Assembly (NCBI GenBank): GCA_030066085.1
Contig: JASJCI010000042.1
Location: forward strand, 1 to 48,887
Direction: 5' to 3'
DNA from: Gammaproteobacteria bacterium
Lineage (GTDB): Bacteria > Pseudomonadota > Gammaproteobacteria > GCA-001735895
Length of the DNA stretch: 48,887 nucleotides
Shown: positions 25,480 to 34,615 of the stretch, in pieces
Numbering within the stretch: the first letter of the stretch is position 1
Layout of the letters: the number at the start of each line of letters is the position of its first letter
The notes under the pieces: model-generated
Databases searched by the model: none
Told to the model about the DNA's origin: nothing
Seen by the model: the letters and a program-made list of their open reading frames with translations, nothing else
Made by a program: the position numbers and the translations under genes

Positions 25480-26871
25480 TTACATGCTCCCCGAGAATAG
25501 CCCGGCGATCCGATCCGTTTGCTGGTAGCGGTCGAAAATCATGCAGATGTTGCGCACCAGCAGGCGACCGTTCTCCAGTACCCGTATCTGGTCGTGACTG
25601 ACCTCCACCAGGCCGTCGTTCTGCATGCCGCCGAGACGTTCCAGTTCGTCCGCGAAGTGCTGGTCGAAGTCGATGTCCCAGCGTTTTTCGATGCCGTGCA
25701 GGTCAAGCTCGAAATGACATACCAGGTCCTGGATGATCTCGCGCCGCAACAGGTCGTCGTCTTCACTCTGGAAACCGCGCGCCACCGGTAGCTGGTCACG
25801 TGCGAGATCGTCGTGGTAAGCGTCGAGACTGGTCGTGTTCTGGCTGAAGTTGTCGCCGACGTGGCTGATGGCCGAGACACCGAAGCCGATCGAGTCGCAG
25901 CGTGCATGGGCCGCGTAACCCTGGAAGCTGCGGTGCAGGTTGCCGTTGCGCTGGGCTACCGCAAGCTCGTCGCCCGGCTTGGCGAAATGATCCATGCCGA
26001 TGTATTCGTAGCCGGCGACGCCCAGGCGGTCGAGCGCCAGCCGCAGGATGTTGAGTTTTTCGCCGGAATCCGGCAGGTCCTCGGCCACGATGCGGCATTG
26101 CGACGGGTAACGGTGCGGCAGGTGGGTATAGCTGTATAGCGCGATCCGGTCCGGGTCCAGGCTGATCACGAGGTCCAGCGTGTGCCCGAAACTCTCCGCC
26201 GTCTGCTGCGGCAGGCCATAGATCAGGTCGATGTTGATCGAGCGAAAACCATGCCCGCGGGCCTCGTCCATGACCTCCGCCGTTTGCTCCAGGCTCTGGA
26301 TCCGGTTGATCGCTTGTTGCACGGTCGGATCGAAGTCCTGCACGCCGAGGCTGACGCGGTTGAAACCGAGATTGCGCAGCTGCGAGATACCGCCCTTCTC
26401 GACCACGCGCGGGTCGAGTTCGATCGAATACTCGCCGCCGTCATCGGCGCGCAAGCGAAAATGATGCCTGATTTTTTGCATCAGCTGCAGCGCCTGCGCA
26501 TGCGACAGAAAGCCCGGCGTGCCACCGCCCCAGTGCAGCTGGCGCACCTCGCGATCGCCGTCGAACAGCCGCGACTGGATCTCGATTTCACGGTACATGT
26601 CGCGCAGGTAGGGTTCGGCTTTTTCCTTGCGCCGGGTAACGATCTTGCTGCAGGCGCAGTAGTAGCACAGCGAGCTGCAAAAAGGGATATGAAAGTAGAG
26701 CGACAGCGGCTTTGGAATCAGTTCCTCGTTACTCTGCCGGGCCCACTCGCGAAATTCGCGTTCGCCGATGCGATCGTGAAACTCGGTCGTCGGTGGGTAC
26801 GAGGTGTAGCGCGGACCGGGGCTATCATAGCGATTGATCAATTCTTCCTTAAATACGGGTGGTCTGAGCAT
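25480..26871 (-). CDS. hemN: oxygen-independent coproporphyrinogen III oxidase
   Basis: A radical-SAM enzyme of 463 aa converting coproporphyrinogen III to protoporphyrinogen IX without oxygen. The cluster motif is C65-x3-C69-x2-C72 in HIPFCSSLCYYCAC, with the neighbouring Cys74 also typical of HemN. GGGTPGFLS and the HemN C-terminal domain follow; length matches E. coli HemN. The N-terminal RYDSPGPRYTSYPP is a HemN hallmark that separates it from HemW. It supplies heme for the neighbouring oxidase when oxygen is low and has an FNR box upstream. Confidence 0.95.
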   Translation of the reverse strand: MLRPPVFKEELINRYDSPGPRYTSYPPTTEFHDRIGEREFREWARQSNEELIPKPLSLYFHIPFCSSLCYYCACSKIVTRRKEKAEPYLRDMYREIEIQSRLFDGDREVRQLHWGGGTPGFLSHAQALQLMQKIRHHFRLRADDGGEYSIELDPRVVEKGGISQLRNLGFNRVSLGVQDFDPTVQQAINRIQSLEQTAEVMDEARGHGFRSINIDLIYGLPQQTAESFGHTLDLVISLDPDRIALYSYTHLPHRYPSQCRIVAEDLPDSGEKLNILRLALDRLGVAGYEYIGMDHFAKPGDELAVAQRNGNLHRSFQGYAAHARCDSIGFGVSAISHVGDNFSQNTTSLDAYHDDLARDQLPVARGFQSEDDDLLRREIIQDLVCHFELDLHGIEKRWDIDFDQHFADELERLGGMQNDGLVEVSHDQIRVLENGRLLVRNICMIFDRYQQTDRIAGLFSGSM

Positions 26872-26902
26872 GGGCGTCAGCGCGCTTTTTTGATTTCGCG
26901 AT

Positions 26903-26944
26903 AGCCTACTCCCCCGCGTTGCGAGCTATGTTGACCTGTATCAA
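26903..26944 (-). promoter_or_regulatory. FNR box upstream of hemN
   Basis: On the minus strand the 14 bases at 26944-26931 read TTGATACAGGTCAA, 9 of 10 FNR consensus. The sequence at class II distance (TAGGCT, 26908-26903) is a poor -10, so spacing support is weak. The box lies 60-73 bases before the hemN start and contains the stop codon of the preceding Rieske gene. Confidence 0.62.
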
Positions 26945-28125
26945 TTTTGGGATATTGATCCGTCGATCGCCGCCGTCAGCAAACCCGCGAAGTACTGCTG
27001 CACCGGGTCCCAGTAGGGTGACAGCACACCGCCGTCGAATCCCTCGGAATAGCGCCCGGCCTGCATGCGTTCGATGACGCCGATGTCCTCGTGGTTGAGG
27101 TCGTTCCAGTTCTTGACCACGTGTCGACGCGCGTCGGCATAGGCCGGCGCGTCGACCCCGTCACCGACAAAATAAAGGGCGATGGTTTCGCGGCAGTGTC
27201 CGACATCCCGCGGCCAGGCGACGAAAACGTCGACCTGGTCGGGAAAAATTTCGAACGCGAAGTTCGGAAACAGTACGAACCAGTCGCCCCGGTTCTGCTT
27301 GTTCGCGGGCAGGTCCGGGAACCAGGGCAGCTGGCCGCCGCGCGCGGGGTCCGGTGCGCCGAACTCGTAGCCGCACAGCAGCACGTTGGCATCGTAGGTG
27401 GGCGGATCGCGTTCGCCCATGCCGACAAAGTCGTTGAGCCAGGGGTGGCAGGAAAACACGTGGTAGGGTTCGATGAAATTCTCGATCGCCAGCTTCCAGT
27501 TGGCGCGAAGGTCGAACTCCAGCCTGTCGGCGAAACCGATCGCCGACAGGTCGTAGCCGTCGAGCCGGGTCGTGATCGGTGCGATTGCGTCGGCAAATGG
27601 TTTTGCGCTGGCGGAGATATTGACGAACACCCAGTCGTGCCAGGTCTCGCAGGCGACCGCGCGCAGGTCAGCGGGATGACATTCGGCGCGGTTGACGTCA
27701 TGGCGCTCGCCGCCGTGGTAATGCGGCCGCATCAGCAACCTGCCGTCCAGCCCGTAACTCCAGGAATGATTCGGGCAGACGAACTTGCGGTGGCGGCCGG
27801 CCGACTCGACCAGGCGGGCGCCGCGGTGTCGGCAAACGTTGTGAAAAGCGCGGATGCCGTTTTCGCCGCGCACCAGTACCAGCGGCTGGCCGGCGATTTC
27901 GACCGGCAGCATGTCACCAACCTTCGCGAGTTCGTGGGCAAACGCGGCGAAAACCCAGTTGTCACGAAACACCGTCTGCTGTTCCAGCGCGAAAAAATCC
28001 GCATCGGTGTAACACAGGTTCGGCAGACCGGCAGCCTGTTCGACCGGCCGCTCGAGACGGCCGTCCGCCATCTGTCGCAAAAACTCGGAGCGGACCTGTT
28101 GCAGTGCTGCGCCGGACGAACTCAT
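26941..28125 (-). CDS. Rieske-type ring-hydroxylating/betaine monooxygenase alpha subunit
   Basis: A two-domain oxygenase of 394 aa. The Rieske [2Fe-2S] centre has C98-x-H100 and C117-x2-H120 in VCRHRGARL and VCPNHSW. The catalytic domain has NFIEPYHVFSCHPWL with the two mononuclear-iron His. The family includes choline, carnitine, glycine-betaine and stachydrine demethylases as well as aromatic oxygenases. A divergently transcribed Old-Yellow-Enzyme/FAD protein like dimethylglycine demethylase and a choline-sulfatase nearby favour a methylated-amine substrate, but this is inference. No reductase partner is encoded next to it. The stop codon lies inside the hemN FNR box. Confidence 0.86.
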   Translation of the reverse strand: MSSSGAALQQVRSEFLRQMADGRLERPVEQAAGLPNLCYTDADFFALEQQTVFRDNWVFAAFAHELAKVGDMLPVEIAGQPLVLVRGENGIRAFHNVCRHRGARLVESAGRHRKFVCPNHSWSYGLDGRLLMRPHYHGGERHDVNRAECHPADLRAVACETWHDWVFVNISASAKPFADAIAPITTRLDGYDLSAIGFADRLEFDLRANWKLAIENFIEPYHVFSCHPWLNDFVGMGERDPPTYDANVLLCGYEFGAPDPARGGQLPWFPDLPANKQNRGDWFVLFPNFAFEIFPDQVDVFVAWPRDVGHCRETIALYFVGDGVDAPAYADARRHVVKNWNDLNHEDIGVIERMQAGRYSEGFDGGVLSPYWDPVQQYFAGLLTAAIDGSISQN

Positions 28126-28150
28126 ACCATGAAAATTCTGCTACATTATT

Positions 28151-28192
28151 TTGCGTACGTGAAAATTTAATGCTATTTTTTCATTTTCGCAA
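28151..28192. promoter_or_regulatory. long interrupted dyad in the divergent Rieske/OYE promoter region
   Basis: Symmetric about 28171.5: TTGCG (28151-28155) pairs with CGCAA (28188-28192), and TGAAAA (28160-28165) pairs with TTTTCA (28178-28183), all 11 bases matching. It lies in an 84-base AT-rich gap between the two divergent starts. It is a plausible operator for the XRE-cupin regulator encoded downstream of the OYE gene. Confidence 0.5.
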
Positions 28193-28209
28193 GCATTAGA
28201 TACCAGCCC

Positions 28210-30156
28210 ATGTTTGACACGCTGTTGTCGCCACTGCAACTCGGGCCGACCCGGGTACGCAACCGCATCTTCAATCCACCGCATGGCACAACTCTCGGCC
28301 GTCACGGCCAGGTCACCGACGACCTGGTTGCCTATCATCGCACGCGTGCGCGCGGCGGTGTCGGCCTGATCGTGCTCGAAGGCATGACGCTGCACCCGAG
28401 CTACGGTTTCGCGGAATCGTTTCTCTACGCCGGTGACGACCGCATCGTCGACGGACTTGGACGACTCGGCGAGGCCTGTCGAACCGAGGGTACCCCGGTA
28501 TTAGGCCAGTTGTTTCACGCCGGCCGCGGCGTGCGCCTGTCGCACGATGGCTCGCGGCCGTTGAGCTACTCGGCCTCGGATATTCCCGACCAGCGTTACC
28601 GGGTGGTGCCGGTGCCGATGCCGGTCGACATGGTGCAGGAGATGATCGAAAGCTACGTCGCGGCCGCGGGCCGACTGGCCGACGCGGAGCTCGACGGTAT
28701 CGAGATACTCGCCAGTATGGGTTACCTGATTGCGCAGTTTCTGAACCCGCATACCAACCGCCGCGAAGACGACTACGGTGGTAGTCTCGACAACCGCATG
28801 CGCCTGCTGCGCGAAATCGTCGAGGGATGCCGCCAGCGCATCGGCACGCAGCGCACCCTCGGACTGCGTATCACGCTGGACGAGAAGACCGAGGCGGGCC
28901 TGCCGGCCGAGGACATGATCGAGGTCTGTCGGCGGCTGCAATCCCTGGTGGACTATTTCAGCGTGATCTCGGGTTCTTCGGCGGCGCCCGATGGCTGGAT
29001 TCACGTGTTTCCGCCGATGTCGGTGCCACCGGGTTTCGTCGCCGATGACGCCGCACGCCTGCGCGCCGAGGTCGACAAGCCGGTGCTGGTCGCCGGCCGA
29101 ATCAACCAGCCGCAGCTCGCCGCCGAGATTGTCGAGCAGGGTAAGGCCGATATGATCGGGCTCGCGCGCGCCCTGATTGCCGACCCGGAATTCGTCAACA
29201 AGATGGCCGCGGGGCGCATCGACGATATCCGCGCCTGCGTCGGCTGCAACCAGGCCTGCGTCGGTCATCGACTCGCGCACTTCCCGGTCTCCTGCATCCA
29301 GAATCCCTACAGCGGTCGCGAACAGCGTTTGCCGCCGGCAGCACCGGCGCGGCGCAGCCGGCGGGTAGTCGTTATCGGTGGCGGGCCGGCCGGCATGCGC
29401 GCCGCGGTTACCGCCGCGACGCGCGGCCACGCGGTGACGCTGCTGGAGCAATCCGCGCGCCTCGGCGGCCAGGTGAATCTCGCCGAGGCCCTGCCGGGGC
29501 GAGCTGAATTCGGCGGCGTTACCAGCAACCTCCGGCGCGAGCTCGAAGCCAGCACGGTCGACGTTCGTCTCGCAACCCCGGCCGACGCCGCGCTGCTGCG
29601 TGAACTGGCGCCCGACAGCGTGGTTGTTGCAACCGGGGCGACCACGCGGCTGCCCGAAGTCGAAGTTGATGGCACGCATATGGTCGACGCCTGGACGGTG
29701 ATTCGGGGTGAAGCCCGGGTCGGTAAAAACGTGGTTATTGCCGACTGGTCCTGTGACTGGAACGGGCTCGGGGTTGCCGAACGGCTGGCGCGCGACGGTC
29801 ACCATGTGCGCCTGTTGTCGGGCGGCAGCGTCGCCGGCGAATCGATCCAGGCAATCGTGCGCGATCACTGGATCGGCGTACTGCACGGCCTTGGAGTCGA
29901 GATGACGCCCTACGCACATTTCTTCGGCGCAATGGACGGCAGCGCTTTCTTTCAGCACATGAGCAGCGGCGAAGCCATCGTTTGCGACGCGGTCGATACG
30001 GTGGTCACCTGTTACGCGGCCCAGGTCCGTCGCGACTGTGATCCGCTGCTGGCAGGGCTGGATTGTGAAGTGATCCGGGTGGGAGACGCACTCGCGCCGC
30101 GTACCGTCGAGGAAGCCGTGCTTGACGGCCTGCGCGCGGGGCTCGCGATCGAATGA
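28210..30156 (+). CDS. NADH:flavin oxidoreductase/FAD fusion (trimethylamine dehydrogenase and DgcA family)
   Basis: A 648-aa enzyme with an N-terminal FMN TIM barrel (about 1-340; NRIFNPPHGT, GQLFHAGRG, NRREDDYGGSLDNR, GLARALIADPEF), a 4Fe-4S motif CVGCNQACVGHR with a further Cys in VSCIQNP, and a C-terminal dinucleotide-binding part starting RRVVVIGGGPAGMRAA near residue 390. This architecture occurs in 2,4-dienoyl-CoA reductase, trimethylamine dehydrogenase and dimethylglycine or proline-betaine demethylases. A methylamine-type substrate is inferred from context. The stop overlaps the next gene by ATGA. Confidence 0.87.
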   Translation: MFDTLLSPLQLGPTRVRNRIFNPPHGTTLGRHGQVTDDLVAYHRTRARGGVGLIVLEGMTLHPSYGFAESFLYAGDDRIVDGLGRLGEACRTEGTPVLGQLFHAGRGVRLSHDGSRPLSYSASDIPDQRYRVVPVPMPVDMVQEMIESYVAAAGRLADAELDGIEILASMGYLIAQFLNPHTNRREDDYGGSLDNRMRLLREIVEGCRQRIGTQRTLGLRITLDEKTEAGLPAEDMIEVCRRLQSLVDYFSVISGSSAAPDGWIHVFPPMSVPPGFVADDAARLRAEVDKPVLVAGRINQPQLAAEIVEQGKADMIGLARALIADPEFVNKMAAGRIDDIRACVGCNQACVGHRLAHFPVSCIQNPYSGREQRLPPAAPARRSRRVVVIGGGPAGMRAAVTAATRGHAVTLLEQSARLGGQVNLAEALPGRAEFGGVTSNLRRELEASTVDVRLATPADAALLRELAPDSVVVATGATTRLPEVEVDGTHMVDAWTVIRGEARVGKNVVIADWSCDWNGLGVAERLARDGHHVRLLSGGSVAGESIQAIVRDHWIGVLHGLGVEMTPYAHFFGAMDGSAFFQHMSSGEAIVCDAVDTVVTCYAAQVRRDCDPLLAGLDCEVIRVGDALAPRTVEEAVLDGLRAGLAIE

Positions 30157-30770
30157 TTGACCCGGCGCGCAGGCAAACAGCGGACGTCCTCGATCTCGGC
30201 AACGAAATTCGCCAGTTGCGCAAGGTGCGCGGCATGACGCTGCAGCAGCTGGCCCTCGCGACCGGCCGATCGGTCGGTTTCCTGAGCCAGGTCGAACGCA
30301 ACCTGACACGGCCATCGGTCACCGCGCTGCAGGATATCTCCGCCGCGCTCGGGGTTCATATCGGCTGGTTTTTCCCGGATGAAAACGTCGGCGAAGCAGA
30401 GGAGCGTGACATCGTTGTACGCGCGGCCGGCCGGCGCCGGCTGACCTATTCCGAACTGTCCGGAACGGAATACCTCGGCCTGCACGATCACTTGCTGTCG
30501 GCCAACCTGAACGGCAACCTGGCGCTCGGCATATCGCGCTACGAACCGGGTGCATCCACCGGCGACGACTGCTACCGCCACGAGGGCGAGGAGGCCGGAT
30601 TGCTGCTGGCCGGTGAACTCGAACTGACCGTCGACGAACGGGTCTATCGGCTGGTGGCGGGTGACAGCTTTTCCTTCGACAGCCGGCGACGCCATCGTTA
30701 TGTCAACCCGTCGACGAGCGAGGATGCGGTCGTGGTCTGGGCCAATACACCGATCACGCTGCGCATGTAG
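30153..30770 (+). CDS. XRE-family regulator with C-terminal cupin domain
   Basis: A 205-aa repressor-type protein. Residues 15-75 hold the Cro/CI helix-turn-helix (IRQLRKVRGMTLQQLALATG, then SVGFLSQVERNLTRPS). A cupin barrel covers about 105-200 with HEGEEAGLLLAGELEL and SFSFDSRRRHRYVNP. PuuR-like proteins of this form sense amines or small metabolites through the cupin. The ATGA overlap with the OYE gene suggests it regulates its own operon, possibly through the dyad at 28151-28192. Confidence 0.9.
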   Translation: MIDPARRQTADVLDLGNEIRQLRKVRGMTLQQLALATGRSVGFLSQVERNLTRPSVTALQDISAALGVHIGWFFPDENVGEAEERDIVVRAAGRRRLTYSELSGTEYLGLHDHLLSANLNGNLALGISRYEPGASTGDDCYRHEGEEAGLLLAGELELTVDERVYRLVAGDSFSFDSRRRHRYVNPSTSEDAVVVWANTPITLRM

Positions 30771-30897
30771 CGCGGGTTGGCCTCGAAGATTCAGTCAGAG
30801 CAGGCCCGGATCGATCCCGCCATCGCGGTCCCGGCTCGCGAGGGAGAGGGCCGGGTGAAGGGGGAACCGCCGCGTCCCTGCAGCGGGTCCGGAGGAA

Positions 30898-31128
30898 TCA
30901 GGCCGCGCGCATCATTCGGTGGCGGTTTTCGCGGTCGAGCAGGGCCGCGACCTGGGCGCGCAGGGTTTCGCGGTCGGCGCCGAGCACGTCTTCGATTTCG
31001 ATGCCGTTGGTTTCCATCCAGTCGGCCAGCGCTGCCGGCGGCAGGAAGCTCGGCGAATCCTGCAGGCTGTCGATGGTGCGGGCTACCAGCGTGGTAGCGG
31101 CGAGGGTCTGATAGCAGTGCATGTCCAT
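30898..31128 (-). CDS. small hypothetical protein
   Basis: A 76-aa frame that I do not recognise. It begins MDMHCYQTLAATTLVAR and ends in DRENRHRMMRAA, with a helical middle (PPAALADWMETNGIEIEDVL). A GGAG leader lies five bases before ATG 31128, and codon use looks genuine. No membrane helix or signal is seen. It stands alone between the XRE-cupin gene and a repeat-containing gap. Confidence 0.5.
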   Translation of the reverse strand: MDMHCYQTLAATTLVARTIDSLQDSPSFLPPAALADWMETNGIEIEDVLGADRETLRAQVAALLDRENRHRMMRAA

Positions 31129-31374
31129 TTACTCCGTGTCTCGTAACGATGCCTGGTGGACAGGTCGATGTGGGCGCTATCCTGACCAGATCTGTAGTCG
31201 GGCGCAAATTTAGCCGCTGAAAGTCACGGTTTGATTTCAATTGGTGCACATTTTTTGCGGCTTTGCTGCCTGTTGGTGCGTCGACCGGGGTATCCCTCCG
31301 CTCGTTAGCGTTGCGCCCGGTGCTCGTCATCTCCCGCACCAGGGCACTGTTGTCTGGCAGCTACTCTAATGCTC
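31129..31374. other. intergenic stretch before the palindromic repeat
   Basis: These 246 bases, together with the repeat that follows, make a 398-base gap without a gene between the small hypothetical gene and the amidase. Apart from the leader of the small gene I see no convincing promoter, RNA or reading frame. Confidence 0.4.
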
Positions 31375-31469
31375 GTCACCCCGCGGCTTGACCGCGGGGT
31401 CCAGTGATTACCTCCTGCATTTCTGGATACCGCGGTTTCAGGCCCCCTGGGTCCAAGCCGCGGTATGAC
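31375..31469. repeat. palindromic intergenic repeat (copy 1)
   Basis: The 30 bases at 31375-31404 (starting GTCACCCCGCGGCTTGACCG) are the exact reverse complement of 48815-48844. The opposite arm of the palindrome, 31423-31469, is recognisable (CTGGATACCGCGG ... AAGCCGCGGTATGAC) but carries about 17 extra bases in its centre. It looks like an eroded copy of the element at the window end, a REP- or MITE-like dispersed repeat. Confidence 0.7.
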
Positions 31470-31526
31470 CGATTAGTTTTGCGCCTGATTTGAAGTCCCG
31501 AAACACAGGCCAGATGTGACGGATGT

Positions 31527-32891
31527 TTATGCGCGGCTCGTGCGCAGCACGGTTTCGACGCTTGCCGCAACCCGGTAGAGGTGTTCGTCGTCGCCATGCC
31601 TGGACGCCAGCATCAGCCCGACCGGTGCGTCGCCACCGGTATGGCAGGGCAGGCTGATGGCGCAGCCGTCGAATATGTTGACCGTCGCGGTGTTGCGCAG
31701 GCAGCGCAGGTTGAGCGCACGCGCGTGTTCATCGTCAGCCATATCGGCGATCGGGGGCGGGATGCAGGCCACGGTCGGGTACAGCAGTGCGTCGCAATCC
31801 AGCGCGGCAAAGTCGCGCAGGAATTCGGCAACAATTTCGTTACGCTCGCGGTAGCGGGCCTGCTGCATATCCTCGCTCACGTCTGCCCCGGTGCGCATGC
31901 GTTGCGCGACAAAAGGGTCATACTCGTCGCCATGTGCCTGCAGCAGCTCCCGGTGATGCTGGTAAACCTCGTAGAGCACCAGCGACTTTTCGCGGAAAAA
32001 CCTGTCGCAGCGAGACAGTATCGGTAACGCCACCGTTTCGACGCGGATACCGGCTGCGCGCAGGCACGCGATCGTGCGTTCGAAGTCGCGCGCCACCTCG
32101 GTGTCGAGATCCTGCATGACGCAGTCCTGCGGCACGGCGAGCCGGATGCCGGCGATGTCCTGTGCCTGCAGGGGCGGTAACTCGTCGTGCACGCCGAGCG
32201 TGCCGCGCATCAGCTGGTCGAGAATGAAACAGGAATCGACGTCGACCGCGAGCGGCCCCGGTGCGTCGAGTGTCGGCGACAGCGGATAGACACCGCTGAG
32301 CGACAGCCGCCCGTGGCTCGGCTTGACGCCGACCACGCCGTTGAAAGCGGCCGGAATACGACAGGACCCCGCGGTATCGGAGCCCAGCGCGGCGGCCACG
32401 ATGCCGGCACCGATGGCAACCCCGCTGCCCGACGACGAGCCGCCGGGCAGGCGGCCGGTGGCCCGATCCCAGACCGACAGCGGCGTGCCGTAGTGGCTAT
32501 TGGTGCCGATCCCGGAAAAGGCGAATTCGCTCATGTTCGTGCGCCCCAGGAACAGCAGTCCCGCTGCGCGTAGGGGCGCGGCCACGGCGGCATCGCTGGC
32601 TTCTGGTTCGGCCACGTGGCGGCGCACCACCGAACCCGCGAGAGTGTTTTCGTTGCGCAGGTTGAACAGGTCCTTGAGCGCTATCGGGATACCGGCCAGC
32701 GGCGGCTGCTGTTGCCGGCGCCGGCGACCGCGATCGATAGCATAGGCCAGGTTTACCAGGCCCGGGTTGATCCTGACGAATACGGACTTGTTGTCCCGAA
32801 CCTTGCCGAGTGCATCCTCGACCAGGCGGGACGCCGTAAGCTCGCCGCTCGCGAGCGCGGTCGACAGCTCGCGCAGTCCCGGCAGCATCAT
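31527..32891 (-). CDS. amidase-signature family hydrolase
   Basis: A 454-aa amidase with the Ser-cisSer-Lys triad: K73 in PIALKDLFN, the GGSSSGSG loop at 150-157, and nucleophile S176 in GSDTAGSCRIP. The family hydrolyses diverse amides (allophanate, glutaminyl-tRNA, aryl and urea-like amides). Its ATG overlaps the choline-sulfatase stop by ATGA, so the two are co-translated. That suggests a nitrogen-scavenging role on an amide or amine-derived substrate, but the specific substrate is unknown. Confidence 0.88.
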   Translation of the reverse strand: MMLPGLRELSTALASGELTASRLVEDALGKVRDNKSVFVRINPGLVNLAYAIDRGRRRRQQQPPLAGIPIALKDLFNLRNENTLAGSVVRRHVAEPEASDAAVAAPLRAAGLLFLGRTNMSEFAFSGIGTNSHYGTPLSVWDRATGRLPGGSSSGSGVAIGAGIVAAALGSDTAGSCRIPAAFNGVVGVKPSHGRLSLSGVYPLSPTLDAPGPLAVDVDSCFILDQLMRGTLGVHDELPPLQAQDIAGIRLAVPQDCVMQDLDTEVARDFERTIACLRAAGIRVETVALPILSRCDRFFREKSLVLYEVYQHHRELLQAHGDEYDPFVAQRMRTGADVSEDMQQARYRERNEIVAEFLRDFAALDCDALLYPTVACIPPPIADMADDEHARALNLRCLRNTATVNIFDGCAISLPCHTGGDAPVGLMLASRHGDDEHLYRVAASVETVLRTSRA

Positions 32892-34411
32892 GATTCCGGC
32901 ACCCGCAGGCCGAGCGTGCCGCCGTAAGCCCAGTCGTTGTAGATTCGATCGGCGCGCAGGCAGTGGCGTTCGAGTTCGTCATCGGGGCTGAATTCCCAGG
33001 CTCCGGCGAGGCTGTCGCCGTAGACCTGGCGCAGGAACAGCCGGCGTTTCTGGCTCAGCAGGATCTGCTCGTTGAGCGCCGCGGCATCCCAGTTGGCCTC
33101 TATCAGCGCCCGCATTTCGGCCGCCTGCTCGGCACGGGCCGGGTCGTCGACCAGGTTAATGCGCTCGTCGGGGTCCGCGGCCAGGTCGTACAGCTGGTCC
33201 GGGTCCGCCGCGCTGTAGATATACTTGAGTGCCCCGCGCCTGACCATGAGCAACGGGGTACAGGCGCTCTCGGCGAGATTCTCGGCAAACACCGCGCGCT
33301 CGCTGCCGCCGCCGCCGTCGGCCAAAGGCAGCAGGCTGCTCCCGGGCAGGGGTTCGACCGCCGATTCGAGCCCGGCATCACCGGCGATATCGAGCAGTGT
33401 CGGCAACAGGTCGACCAGCGAGACGTTAGCCGTGACCCGCCGCGGCGCGAGTGCCGGGTGATGCAGGATCAGCGGGATGCGGCAGGCGTCCTCGTAAAAG
33501 GTTTTCTTGTACCACAGGCCGTGCTCGCCGAGCATATCGCCATGATCGGTGGTAACTATCACGACCGTGTTTTGCGCCAGGCCGGTCTGGCGCAGTACCG
33601 CCAGCAGTTCGCCCAGGATATCGTCGAAATAGCTGACCGAACCGAAATAGGCATGGCGTGCGATGCGCACCTGCTCGTCGCTCGGCGGGCGACCGGTCAA
33701 TCCATAGGCTTCGATCAGGCGGCGCGAATAGGGATCCATGTCGGCCTGGCTCTTCGCCACCCGCGGCAGCGGGATATCGTCGTGGCGGTAACGGCGCCAG
33801 TGTTGCTCGCGGCACTGGTAGGGATCGTGCGGGTGAGTGAAGGACGCAAACAGCAGGAACGGCCGCGCATCGGCGGCGCGCGCAAGGTCGTAGAGCTTGC
33901 GTTTCGCGCGGTGACAGACTTCCTCGTCGTACTCGATCTGCGCGTTACGCTCGCATACGCCGGCGTCGGTGAAGGTGATCACGTCGTTGCCGAACTTCGT
34001 GCGCGCCTCGGTCCAGTCGCCGGTCCAGCCGAAGTCGCCGGGATAGATGTCGGTGGTCAGGCGCTGTTCGAAACCGTGCAGTTGATCGGCGCCGACGAAA
34101 TGCATCTTGCCGACTAGGCAGGTCTGGTAGTCCAGCGCGCGCAGGTAATGCGCGAAGGTCGGTATCGAGGATGGAAACTCGGCACCGTTGTCGTAGGCAG
34201 CGATGGTCGACGCCAGTTGCCCGGCCATCATCGAAAAACGCGACGGCGCACACAGCGGGAAATTGCAGTAGGCATTGTCGAATACGACACCGCGATCGGC
34301 GAGTTCGTCGAGCCGCGGCGTCGATGCAACGCTGCTGCCGTAGGCACCGATGGCCAGGTTTGCAAGCTGGTCGGCCTGAACGACCAGGATGTTGGGGCGG
34401 TTGTCCGCCAT
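32888..34411 (-). CDS. betC: choline-sulfatase
   Basis: A type I sulfatase of 507 aa that hydrolyses choline-O-sulfate to choline and sulfate. The formylglycine precursor is C54 in LCAPSR, the same position as in rhizobial BetC. NILVVQADQ gives the metal Asp, KMHFVGADQLHGFEQRLTTD and TTDHGDMLGEHGLW are BetC-like blocks, and the C-terminal region near LLSQKRRLFLRQV corresponds to the BetC-specific tail. It starts at ATG 34411 after GGAGGAG. No signal peptide, so it is cytoplasmic and needs imported substrate. Choline released could feed the neighbouring methylamine-oxidation genes. Confidence 0.86.
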   Translation of the reverse strand: MADNRPNILVVQADQLANLAIGAYGSSVASTPRLDELADRGVVFDNAYCNFPLCAPSRFSMMAGQLASTIAAYDNGAEFPSSIPTFAHYLRALDYQTCLVGKMHFVGADQLHGFEQRLTTDIYPGDFGWTGDWTEARTKFGNDVITFTDAGVCERNAQIEYDEEVCHRAKRKLYDLARAADARPFLLFASFTHPHDPYQCREQHWRRYRHDDIPLPRVAKSQADMDPYSRRLIEAYGLTGRPPSDEQVRIARHAYFGSVSYFDDILGELLAVLRQTGLAQNTVVIVTTDHGDMLGEHGLWYKKTFYEDACRIPLILHHPALAPRRVTANVSLVDLLPTLLDIAGDAGLESAVEPLPGSSLLPLADGGGGSERAVFAENLAESACTPLLMVRRGALKYIYSAADPDQLYDLAADPDERINLVDDPARAEQAAEMRALIEANWDAAALNEQILLSQKRRLFLRQVYGDSLAGAWEFSPDDELERHCLRADRIYNDWAYGGTLGLRVPES

Positions 34412-34615
34412 GTCGTCTCCTCCGGGGCTTTGTTGCCGTCGACGCCGGTGCCGGGCGGGCTGGCGCCAGGCGCGGGATGCCGGCAACAGGTTCGCGATCC
34501 GCGCGCTTACGTCGAGGTCGCCGGCTAGTGTAACCAATACCGATCCTGCAGGCGACGGCCACCGGCTTTGCCGACCCGGCCGCGGGTTCCCCCGGGAGTG
34601 CGATTTCGCCGCGCG

